Below, one piece after another: positions 25,691 to 32,886 of a stretch of 32,886 nt of DNA; position 1 is the first letter of the stretch, and each line of letters opens with the position of its first letter. Source of the DNA: Clostridiales bacterium (lineage in GTDB: Bacteria; Bacillota; Clostridia; Lachnospirales; WQUN01); contig JAISWA010000014.1 in the NCBI GenBank assembly GCA_031271275.1, positions 1 through 32,886 on the forward strand. Reading direction: 5' to 3'. Below the pieces are notes generated by a model. The model ran no database searches. It saw only the letters and a program-made list of their open reading frames with translations, and was not told where the DNA came from. The translations under genes and the position numbers were made by a program.

Positions 25691-27970
25691 TTATTCAATG
25701 ACCACATACCCCTTGGCAGGGATTATGCCGCCCCCGTATTCCGCTTCCTCGCCGCCGTAATTGCACACCACCGTCAGCCGCCCGCCGTATTCGGTGACGC
25801 TGATCGACCCTTCCCTTTTATGGGCGGTGACGGTCTCACCGGAAACTTTTGAAAGCACCGCGTTTATTTCCGCGTAATCCCGGGCGGCTTGCTCCGCCCA
25901 CCGCGCATAACCCGCGCTGAACAAATAATCGCTACGGGAGCCGATTAATTCGTCCTCGTTTTCAAACACCCAGGAGAACATGGGCGACGCGCCCGTCTCA
26001 AGGGCTTTGAGCTTCATTTCCCCGGGGTTGGAGGAAAGGTTGGCGGCGTTAAGCGCGTAGTTAACCCGCCCGTGGAACACAATCTGCCAGAAAGGAACTT
26101 CCCTGTCATAAATGTCCAACCCGCTTGAACGGGCGGGGGCGTCCACAATATGGTCGGCGTACACCGCCGCGTAGGCGTTGCCGCCGTTTAGCATCAAGGG
26201 TACGCCCCCGGTTTTCTCAAGTTGGGACGCGAACAGTTTGGCAACTTCGTCCCGTTTGATACCGTCGGACGCCAGTTCCGAATACAGCGTGTCGCCGATG
26301 GAATCCAACGCCGGGTACCCGTAACCGGCTTCGGAGAAATTCCCCCAGTATTTATCAAAAAATTTTTCAATACGCTGCGGGCGAACCAGATACCAAGGGT
26401 CGTACCGGCTGTCAGCCGACGAGTTCGCGAGGGAAAACGCGTACTGCTTCTGGGGCGTGCGGGCGATGGTTCTGAGGGCGTCAGACAAAACCCAAAAGCC
26501 GCCGCCTGTTTTGTAAGCGTTAAGCGGTTCGTAGGTCAGGAACAAACTCCCGCCGTTTGCCTCAAGGGTTGATTTAAGGGAGCGCAAACCCTTTTCGCCG
26601 CCCAGGGAAGCGAGGGGCTTCGGGTCGGTGGTCAGTTTGCCGAAGTAACCGTCCCGCTGCCAGTAGTTGTATTTAAGCTGTATGTTGCGAACGCCGAGGT
26701 CGGTCAGTTCGTTGACCGCCGCCTCCGCCTTTGAAAAGGAAGCCGTGGGGATTACCGTGTCGGCGGGGATGCCGAAGCGGGGTTTTGTTTTGACGATATG
26801 CCCGTACACGTCGAGATAAAAAGGGATGTCGGTGTTGGGCAAGGGCTGCCCCAAGCCGAGCGTATGGCGGTAGGCTTCCGCCATGTCCGTATAATCCGAC
26901 TTCCCGTGGGGCAGAAAGGTGTATTCAATTTTATAATTATTCGCGAGGTCGGGGTAAACTTCGGGGAAGCTCTCCTGCTTTTGCTCGAATCCCTTGGTCA
27001 GCATCCGGATGTCCGCCCAGTCGCGGTAAGCGTAAGTGGCGTAGGCCATGTTAAAGCCGCTGCCCATTCCCCCCGACTGGGCGTACAGCGTGGCGCGCGC
27101 CGCGCCGCCGGTTATCACCGCCAAATAGCCGTCGTCGTTAAGCTTTACGCCCCACAGGGGAAGGTTCACGGCTTCGGAAAGGGTCTTTTTGCTTTTGTAC
27201 TGTTCGGTGCTTGCGGCGGTGCGGTCGCCCGTGCCGGCGTTAAAGCCGTATACGTCGGCTTCCTCCAACTTGTCCGCGGAGGATTTGTTGTTGTTGAAAT
27301 CAATCAGCGCGCCCGCGCCGTCGGGAATCAGGATATACCCTTCGTCTTCGGGGGAGCCCGCGCCGAAGGAGGGCAAAATCGAAACGTTCGTCAGCCTGCT
27401 TGTGCCGTACTCAACCACTTCGCCGTTCAATAATTCCGCAGTCAGCCCGGTGTCGGTCAGGCTGTATTTTACGGGAACCATAATCTGCGGGCGTTGGAAG
27501 TCGTATACCATAATCAGCCCGTCGTCCGTCAGTTTGTAAGCCGCCGTACAGTTGGAGGCGAAGTCGGCGTAGCGGGTCTCCACCGGCGGGGCTTCCGGCT
27601 CGGTGTAGACATTGGCGTCGATTAACAGGCGGGAATTTAAAAGCTGCAGGTTAAACCCGGAACCCCAGTCGTTCTCCCTGCCTTCCGGGTTTGAGAACCA
27701 TGTGCGCCCGGAACGGGAATCTTCTATATAAAACTCGCCCGTGGAAAAATCCGCGTACAGGGTCAGCGCGCCTTTTTCCAAGGCTTTATGGAAACCTCCC
27801 CCGGCGGCTGCGGCTGCGCCGTCGGACTGCCTGACATACCCTGCGCTGTCGTCGGCTAAAACGGCGCGGCGCAGTACGACACCGGCGGAAACGGCAAAGC
27901 CGATTGCGAGAAGCGCAAATAAAAGTCGTTTCATCATATCGCCGCCTTTCCGGGGTTTTTGTTTCGTCAA
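25691..27970 (-). CDS. DUF5696-like secreted/anchored protein, glycosidase-like central region (true start may be near 27937)
   Basis: N-terminal hydrophobic segment MMKRLLFALLAIGFAVSAGVVL; EGYILIPDGAGALIDFNNNK; LPLWGVKLNDDGYLAVITGGAA; ITDLGVRNIQLKYNYWQRDG-type segment (ELTDLGVRNIQLKYNYW); YEPLNAYKTGGGFW. Family name from recalled resemblance and context. Confidence 0.72.
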   Translation of the reverse strand: MTKQKPRKGGDMMKRLLFALLAIGFAVSAGVVLRRAVLADDSAGYVRQSDGAAAAAGGGFHKALEKGALTLYADFSTGEFYIEDSRSGRTWFSNPEGRENDWGSGFNLQLLNSRLLIDANVYTEPEAPPVETRYADFASNCTAAYKLTDDGLIMVYDFQRPQIMVPVKYSLTDTGLTAELLNGEVVEYGTSRLTNVSILPSFGAGSPEDEGYILIPDGAGALIDFNNNKSSADKLEEADVYGFNAGTGDRTAASTEQYKSKKTLSEAVNLPLWGVKLNDDGYLAVITGGAARATLYAQSGGMGSGFNMAYATYAYRDWADIRMLTKGFEQKQESFPEVYPDLANNYKIEYTFLPHGKSDYTDMAEAYRHTLGLGQPLPNTDIPFYLDVYGHIVKTKPRFGIPADTVIPTASFSKAEAAVNELTDLGVRNIQLKYNYWQRDGYFGKLTTDPKPLASLGGEKGLRSLKSTLEANGGSLFLTYEPLNAYKTGGGFWVLSDALRTIARTPQKQYAFSLANSSADSRYDPWYLVRPQRIEKFFDKYWGNFSEAGYGYPALDSIGDTLYSELASDGIKRDEVAKLFASQLEKTGGVPLMLNGGNAYAAVYADHIVDAPARSSGLDIYDREVPFWQIVFHGRVNYALNAANLSSNPGEMKLKALETGASPMFSWVFENEDELIGSRSDYLFSAGYARWAEQAARDYAEINAVLSKVSGETVTAHKREGSISVTEYGGRLTVVCNYGGEEAEYGGGIIPAKGYVVIE

Positions 27971-30063
27971 ATCCGGAACATCAGTTCGCTGAAAATGGTG
28001 TAGAAGAACATATAAAGCTGTTGGAACAGGCTGTACAGCAAAAAGATAAAGAACAGGATAGCCGCCGCCCCAACCGCCGTAAGCGCCACGTTGGCGACCA
28101 CTAGCTTAAAGCCGAGCCGGTGGGTCTGGAATATCCCCATCATCAACTCAACCGCCGACCAACCGATTCCAAACACGCTGATAAATTGCAGGAACACGCC
28201 CATCTCCGCCGAGACTAAATTAGACGCGGCGATAACCGCCAATTGGCACAGTATGTACGGCGCAAGGGAATATGCAAGCGTGATGAAAAGCTGCCGGAAG
28301 GTAGCCTCGCTTGGCAGCAGGGACGACACCGCGTAATTGGCGGCCAGTACCAACGCAAACCCGCCCGCCGTTACCATGAAAACGGAAACGACGGAAAATT
28401 TGTCCGGGTTGCTCGCGTTAAAAATAAACCCGGTCAACTGCGCGTTGAAAACCGCCGTCAGAAAAAACAGCCCCACCATGGCTGCCCCCAACGGGGCGGA
28501 ACCCTTTCCCGACCACTTTACCGCGTCAAACCCCGCCGCCGGGTTCTTCATACAGCTAAGGCAAAAACGCAGTTCCCTGACGCACCGGGTCAGGACGGTT
28601 TCTTTTTTTGCCCCGCCCCGTTCCGGTTTCGGGCGGAACCGCCGCCATAACTTCAGCATAAGCGGCGACAGCGCCAACAGCAGCGCCGCCGTAAAAAACC
28701 AACCGAAATTCCCGCGCATAAAAATCAGGCTCTGTTCCGAGAACGCGTCCGAATACCCCTGCCGGTCGCCCGCCAGTTTGAAGTAGTACAGGGATTGCCC
28801 GTAGTTTTCCAATTGGTAGTACGCCTTGCCCAGTCCGGTATACCCGAGCATGTAGTTGGCGTCGTCCCGCAGCACCCGCTCCCAAAGGCTGATATCCTCC
28901 TGATAGCGGCCCTCGTTGTACAGGCGCATGGCGTCGTGTACGCCCCTGCCGAACTCCGTCAGGGAAAACAGGGTGATACTGCGCTTGCTTTCGTCCAAAA
29001 CCCACAGCACGTCCCCCACGCTGATAATCGCCGAAGGCCGCGAAAACAAACCGAGCTGCGCGCCAATTCCGCCGAAGGCGAACATCAGCCGCCCGTTTTT
29101 GTCGCACTGGTAAATCACGCCGAGCACCGCGTCGCACATGGTCATAACCCCGTCGCCGTCTACGGTGACGTCGGTAAACGCCGCGTTTTGAAACCAGTTC
29201 ATACTGGTTTTGGGAAGGACGTTTACGCCGAGGGGGTTCAGCTTGCGCAAAAGCTGTTGGTTATTGGCGCGGTAAATATCCTGAGCGGTAAGCCCGCTTG
29301 TCACGTCGGCGGTAGTGGTGACGGTGGCGTAAATAAAATTTGTTTCATCTATGTAGAGGTTGGAGTATTCGATGGGGACAAAGTTTTCCATCTTGCGGCG
29401 GGCTTCCTGTGTGACGATTTTTTTCCACGCTTGCAGCGCCAACCGCCCCAAGGTCATTTCCACATGGTTGGCTCCGTAGTAATTGATAAAGCTTCCGTCG
29501 GCGTCCAGGCAGTAAATCCCCTCGAACACGCCAAACGCCTGCACATACATTTTCCCGTAACTGTCCACGACTATTTTGGACGGCCGGTAGTTGGTTTCGC
29601 GGGTAATCAAATCCGACTGGGGCGCTCCGAAAATATTTTCAATGCGGCCCCCGCTGTCGGACTTGATAACCGCGCCGCCGTCAAAGTCGCAGACATACAG
29701 GTCGCCGCCCGGCGTGACGTAAATGCCGGTAAGCCCCGCGGGGGCGTAAGGTTCGCCGTTTAAGGTAAACTGGATTGCGCGGATGATTTCAGCCTGTTCG
29801 TTCAGCACCCAAACGCCGGAGGTTCCCACCAGGTAAATTTCATTTTTGCCCGCGTGATAAAAAAGGTCGCGGGGGTTTTCAAAACCGGTCACGGCGCGGG
29901 CGGGCAGGTAACCGTTCGGCGAGGGGACGGCGTTGCCCCATTTGTCCACGTTGTAGGTGGCGTAGGGCGCTTCGGTCATACGAGAGGAGGCGGGAACCGT
30001 TTGGCAGAAAAACAGCATAAATACAAACGCCAACGCCGGTACTTTGAACCATTTACCTTTCAC
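27967..30063 (-). CDS. Multidomain membrane protein: signal peptide, NHL-like beta-propeller, TPR-like segment, C-terminal Yip1-like membrane domain
   Basis: Repeated propeller-like strands (GLTGIYVTPGGDLYVCDFDGGAVIKSDSGGRI; PSKIVVDSYGKMYVQAFGVFEGIYCLDADGSF; FTDVTVDGDGVMTMCDAVLGVIYQCDKNGRLMFAFGG), TPR-like RLYNEGRYQEDISLWERVLRDDANYMLGYTGLGKAYYQLENYGQSLYYFKLA, then several TM helices. Confidence 0.8.
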   Translation of the reverse strand: MKGKWFKVPALAFVFMLFFCQTVPASSRMTEAPYATYNVDKWGNAVPSPNGYLPARAVTGFENPRDLFYHAGKNEIYLVGTSGVWVLNEQAEIIRAIQFTLNGEPYAPAGLTGIYVTPGGDLYVCDFDGGAVIKSDSGGRIENIFGAPQSDLITRETNYRPSKIVVDSYGKMYVQAFGVFEGIYCLDADGSFINYYGANHVEMTLGRLALQAWKKIVTQEARRKMENFVPIEYSNLYIDETNFIYATVTTTADVTSGLTAQDIYRANNQQLLRKLNPLGVNVLPKTSMNWFQNAAFTDVTVDGDGVMTMCDAVLGVIYQCDKNGRLMFAFGGIGAQLGLFSRPSAIISVGDVLWVLDESKRSITLFSLTEFGRGVHDAMRLYNEGRYQEDISLWERVLRDDANYMLGYTGLGKAYYQLENYGQSLYYFKLAGDRQGYSDAFSEQSLIFMRGNFGWFFTAALLLALSPLMLKLWRRFRPKPERGGAKKETVLTRCVRELRFCLSCMKNPAAGFDAVKWSGKGSAPLGAAMVGLFFLTAVFNAQLTGFIFNASNPDKFSVVSVFMVTAGGFALVLAANYAVSSLLPSEATFRQLFITLAYSLAPYILCQLAVIAASNLVSAEMGVFLQFISVFGIGWSAVELMMGIFQTHRLGFKLVVANVALTAVGAAAILFFIFLLYSLFQQLYMFFYTIFSELMFRI

Positions 30064-30113
30064 CGCTCCGCCTCCTTCCTTAAAAAATTGCTCCGCCCGG
30101 CTTTTGCGCCGCG

Positions 30114-30983
30114 TTACTTAATCCCCGAATGCGCCATCGTTTCCATGACCGACGACTGGGAAATAACAAACACCAAATACGGCGGTATCATCATCAGCAG
30201 CGCGACTACCGCCCCCGCCCCCGCCCTGGCGATACCCGCCGAGGCAATTTGGGAAAGCACCGCCGAAAGGGACTTCATCCCTTCGTCATAGATATATTCC
30301 GCGCCGCTCATGTTCCAAAACTGCGTAAAGGTAAAAATAATCAGCGTAAGCCACGCCGGGCGCGTCATGGGCATAATCAGCCGGAAAAAAATATAATACT
30401 CGCTGCCGCCGTCAATCCTCGCCGCTTCAATCATGGAATCGGGAACCCCCAACATAAACTGCCGCATCAGGAAAACCCCGAAGGAACCGGAAAGCACCGG
30501 GACGATCATCGCGGCATAGGTGTTGACCATGCCGAGGGCGTTCATAATGACGTACTGGGGTATGCGCGTGACTTCGGGCCTGAACATAATCGCCAACACT
30601 ACCACCCAGTACACCGCGTCAAGGGTTTTGCTTTTATATTTCGCGAGGGGGTACGCCGCCATCGACGCCACAAAAACATACAGGGCAGTCCCGAATACCG
30701 AAACAAAAATATTGTTAAAGATGTACCGCTCAAGCGGAACCCACATTTCCTGGGCGATTTCAAAAAGCATCGTAAAGTTTTCAAGGCTCGGCTCCCGCAC
30801 AAAAAAGCGCGGCGGCCAGTAAAAAATTTCGTGCAGCGGCTTAAAGGCCGTCACCACCGTGTACAGCACGGGCAATGCCATAAACGCGCCCACCAACCCA
30901 AGGAACAGTATGATGGTAACGGTTCCCCCGGTGCTGCGTGAAAGGGTCACGCCGCTTTTTCCTTTTTTTCTTATATGCGGCAA
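30114..30983 (-). CDS. CUT1-type carbohydrate ABC transporter permease (MalG-like), TTG start
   Basis: EAA loop DSMIEAARIDGGSEYYIFFRLIMPMTRPAWLTLI; GGGGAG RBS overlapping the preceding gene's stop. Confidence 0.93.
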   Translation of the reverse strand: MPHIRKKGKSGVTLSRSTGGTVTIILFLGLVGAFMALPVLYTVVTAFKPLHEIFYWPPRFFVREPSLENFTMLFEIAQEMWVPLERYIFNNIFVSVFGTALYVFVASMAAYPLAKYKSKTLDAVYWVVVLAIMFRPEVTRIPQYVIMNALGMVNTYAAMIVPVLSGSFGVFLMRQFMLGVPDSMIEAARIDGGSEYYIFFRLIMPMTRPAWLTLIIFTFTQFWNMSGAEYIYDEGMKSLSAVLSQIASAGIARAGAGAVVALLMMIPPYLVFVISQSSVMETMAHSGIK

Positions 30984-30988
30984 GTTTT

Positions 30989-31897
30989 TTACTCCCCTTT
31001 CTCGCGAAGGGCGTTGTTAACGGCGGTCCATATCGCCATCATAACCGCGAATAAAACCACCGCCACCGCGGATGCGTACCCAAGCTCAAAGCGTATGGAG
31101 CCTACGTCCATAATGTGCAGCACGACCGTGTGGGCAGCGTAGTCCGTACTGGGGAACCCGGTCAGGTTCATCGCCTCGTAGCCCACCGCGAAGGAAGTGG
31201 AGATTGTCATGACCGCGCCGAACAAAAGCTGAGGCTTCATTTGCGGAAGGGTGATGTACCAGAGTTCCTGAAAACGGTTGCGTATTCCGTCTATAGCCCC
31301 GGCTTCGTAAACCTGATGGTCCTTGTTTTGAAGCCCTGCCACAAACGCGAGGAACCCCGCGCCCATGGACAGCCAAAGGATAACCACGGTAACGACGCCG
31401 ATGGCGGTTTTCGGGTCGGTCAGCCATTGGACAGGCGCGGCAATCAGCCCTGCGCGGTACAAGACGCTGTTTAAAAACCCCACCGAGTCGCCGGAAAAAA
31501 TGTATACCCAAATGAAATAAACATTGCCCGCAAGGTTGGGCCCGTAAAATATCACAGTAAGAAAAGACCGGACGCCCCGGGGGAACTCGTTAATCAGCCA
31601 CGCGAAAATAAAACTCAGGGCGTAGCCCACAGGCCCGGTAATTAAGGCGAACACCAAAGTGTTGCGTATGGCGATCAGGAAAACGTCGTCGTCGAAAAAC
31701 ATCCGGACATAATTGTCAAACCCCGCCCACTCGGGCGGCTCGAACATGTTGTAACTGGTAAAACTTAATACCACGGAGGAAATAATAGGCGTAACGGTAA
31801 AGACGGTGAACAAAATCACAAAGGGCGCCATAAATACGAGCATGGGCGCGCGCGTGCTGTTTAAGGCGCGTCTTTTCGCTTTTTTCATCCGTCTCAC
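30989..31897 (-). CDS. CUT1-type sugar ABC transporter permease (MalF-like)
   Basis: LVFMAPFVILFTVFTVTPIISSVVLSFTSYNMF, EAA loop DHQVYEAGAIDGIRNRFQELWYITLPQMKPQLLF. Confidence 0.93.
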   Translation of the reverse strand: MRRMKKAKRRALNSTRAPMLVFMAPFVILFTVFTVTPIISSVVLSFTSYNMFEPPEWAGFDNYVRMFFDDDVFLIAIRNTLVFALITGPVGYALSFIFAWLINEFPRGVRSFLTVIFYGPNLAGNVYFIWVYIFSGDSVGFLNSVLYRAGLIAAPVQWLTDPKTAIGVVTVVILWLSMGAGFLAFVAGLQNKDHQVYEAGAIDGIRNRFQELWYITLPQMKPQLLFGAVMTISTSFAVGYEAMNLTGFPSTDYAAHTVVLHIMDVGSIRFELGYASAVAVVLFAVMMAIWTAVNNALREKGE

Positions 31898-31941
31898 CCC
31901 CGGTAATGGCTTATACTTATCTTTGTTACCTCAGTGGAAAA

Positions 31942-32886
31942 TTAGTACAAGTCAAACTCTATCCGTTTCCTTGTAATCTCTTTGTTTATTTCCTTATTGT
32001 ATTTGTACAGGGTTTCCCGCTCGTTTGCGTTTCCGTAAATCACCGAGCGGAACGCGAAGGAAATATTCCGCCCCACATAGTAGCCGCCGGGTATCTGCGG
32101 CGCTTCCACCACCTGCTTCCATTGCTCCGTCAGCGCGTCCGTCTGCCGGGGTTCCCACGGCAGGCGCTCAAAGGCTTCCACGTTCGCGGTGGGGTAACGC
32201 GCCGCCGCGCCCATCAAATTCTCAAGCTCAAGGCCGAACTGCGCCTGGGCATCCGCCGACACCCACCACGACAGGAAATCAAAAACATTTTGGTATTGGA
32301 TAGTATCGTCTTTCGCCACCATCACGCAGCCGGTTCCCGTCGCCGTTTCGGCGTTGCTGACCGTGCCGTCCGCATACACCGTCCCGGGTACCGGCGCGAA
32401 GTCCCACAGCCCTTTTATTTCCGGAGCGGCTCCCGCGAGATAATTGCATTGGGTGTAGGGGACGATGGCCATGGGCATTTCCCCGGAACGGAAGCGGTTA
32501 AAGAAATCAAACACCAACGGCAGGCTGTACTTGGCGTAAAGCCCCGTCCATTGCTCAAAGGCCGCCAACGCTTCCGGCTCGTCAAACGCCGTGCTGCTTA
32601 AATTCGCGGAATACAGGGACGCGCCTTTCTGATACAGCAGCGCCTCAAACATCCGCTGGCTTTCGGGAATGCCGGTCAGCAGGTTGTTCCGTTGAAGCAC
32701 GGAGAGTACGTAATAAAATTCCGCCCAGGTTTTCGGCGGGGTCAGGCCCAGTTCCTCAAAAACATCCGTCCGGTAGAACAGCATGTCAAAGCTTTGCGTT
32801 TCCGGTAAGGCGTAGGTGCCGCCCTCGTATTGGTAAGGGGTCAGCGCCCCCGGCATAAAATTATCCGCGGCGGATTCAAAACCCTC
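31942..32886 (-). CDS. Extracellular solute-binding protein, N-terminal part beyond the window edge
   Basis: Frame open to the edge (EGFESAADNFMPGALTPYQYEGGTYALPETQSFDMLFYRTDVFEELGLTPPKTWAEF), FRSGEMPMAIVPYTQCNYL, VMVAKDDTIQYQNVFDFLSWWVSADAQAQF. The ORF-track ATG at 32856 is internal. Confidence 0.9.
   Translation of the reverse strand, partial: EGFESAADNFMPGALTPYQYEGGTYALPETQSFDMLFYRTDVFEELGLTPPKTWAEFYYVLSVLQRNNLLTGIPESQRMFEALLYQKGASLYSANLSSTAFDEPEALAAFEQWTGLYAKYSLPLVFDFFNRFRSGEMPMAIVPYTQCNYLAGAAPEIKGLWDFAPVPGTVYADGTVSNAETATGTGCVMVAKDDTIQYQNVFDFLSWWVSADAQAQFGLELENLMGAAARYPTANVEAFERLPWEPRQTDALTEQWKQVVEAPQIPGGYYVGRNISFAFRSVIYGNANERETLYKYNKEINKEITRKRIEFDLY

Noticed and set aside
28795-29763. 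322-aa plus-strand ORF opposite the propeller-Yip1 gene
   Set aside because: Overlaps a coherent multidomain minus-strand protein; no family motifs and no credible RBS context.
30129-30941. 270-aa plus-strand ORF opposite a permease gene
   Set aside because: Low-complexity R/H/N/K-rich translation, antisense to a clear permease with an EAA loop.

Overview
The window looks like a chromosomal segment from a fairly high-GC Firmicute (Clostridia-like), inferred from gene content and order. About 1-13 kb is mostly plus-strand housekeeping: a 5'-truncated D-Ala-D-Ala carboxypeptidase, an OmpR-type response regulator with an unusually short histidine kinase, then a Firmicutes-style block yicC-remA-gmk-rpoZ-priA-def-fmt, a class II aldolase, two minus-strand genes (nitroreductase, DUF2461) and a plus-strand xylulokinase. 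From 13.3 kb to the right edge everything is on the minus strand: one closely packed ~19.5 kb carbohydrate locus. It holds three CUT1-type ABC importers (three solute-binding proteins, six permeases, no ATPase), a DUF5696-like secreted protein, a signal peptide/NHL-like propeller/TPR/Yip1-like membrane protein, a nucleoside-hydrolase-family enzyme, a secreted protein with an internally duplicated unknown domain, and a GH38 alpha-mannosidase behind a strong intrinsic terminator. The least explained parts are the propeller-Yip1/DUF5696 pair with its importer, the duplicated-domain secreted protein, a ~105-bp imperfect palindromic element downstream of the aldolase gene, and the sensorless histidine kinase. 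No rRNA, tRNA, CRISPR or transposase gene was recognised. All family calls come from reading motifs by eye; no searches were run.
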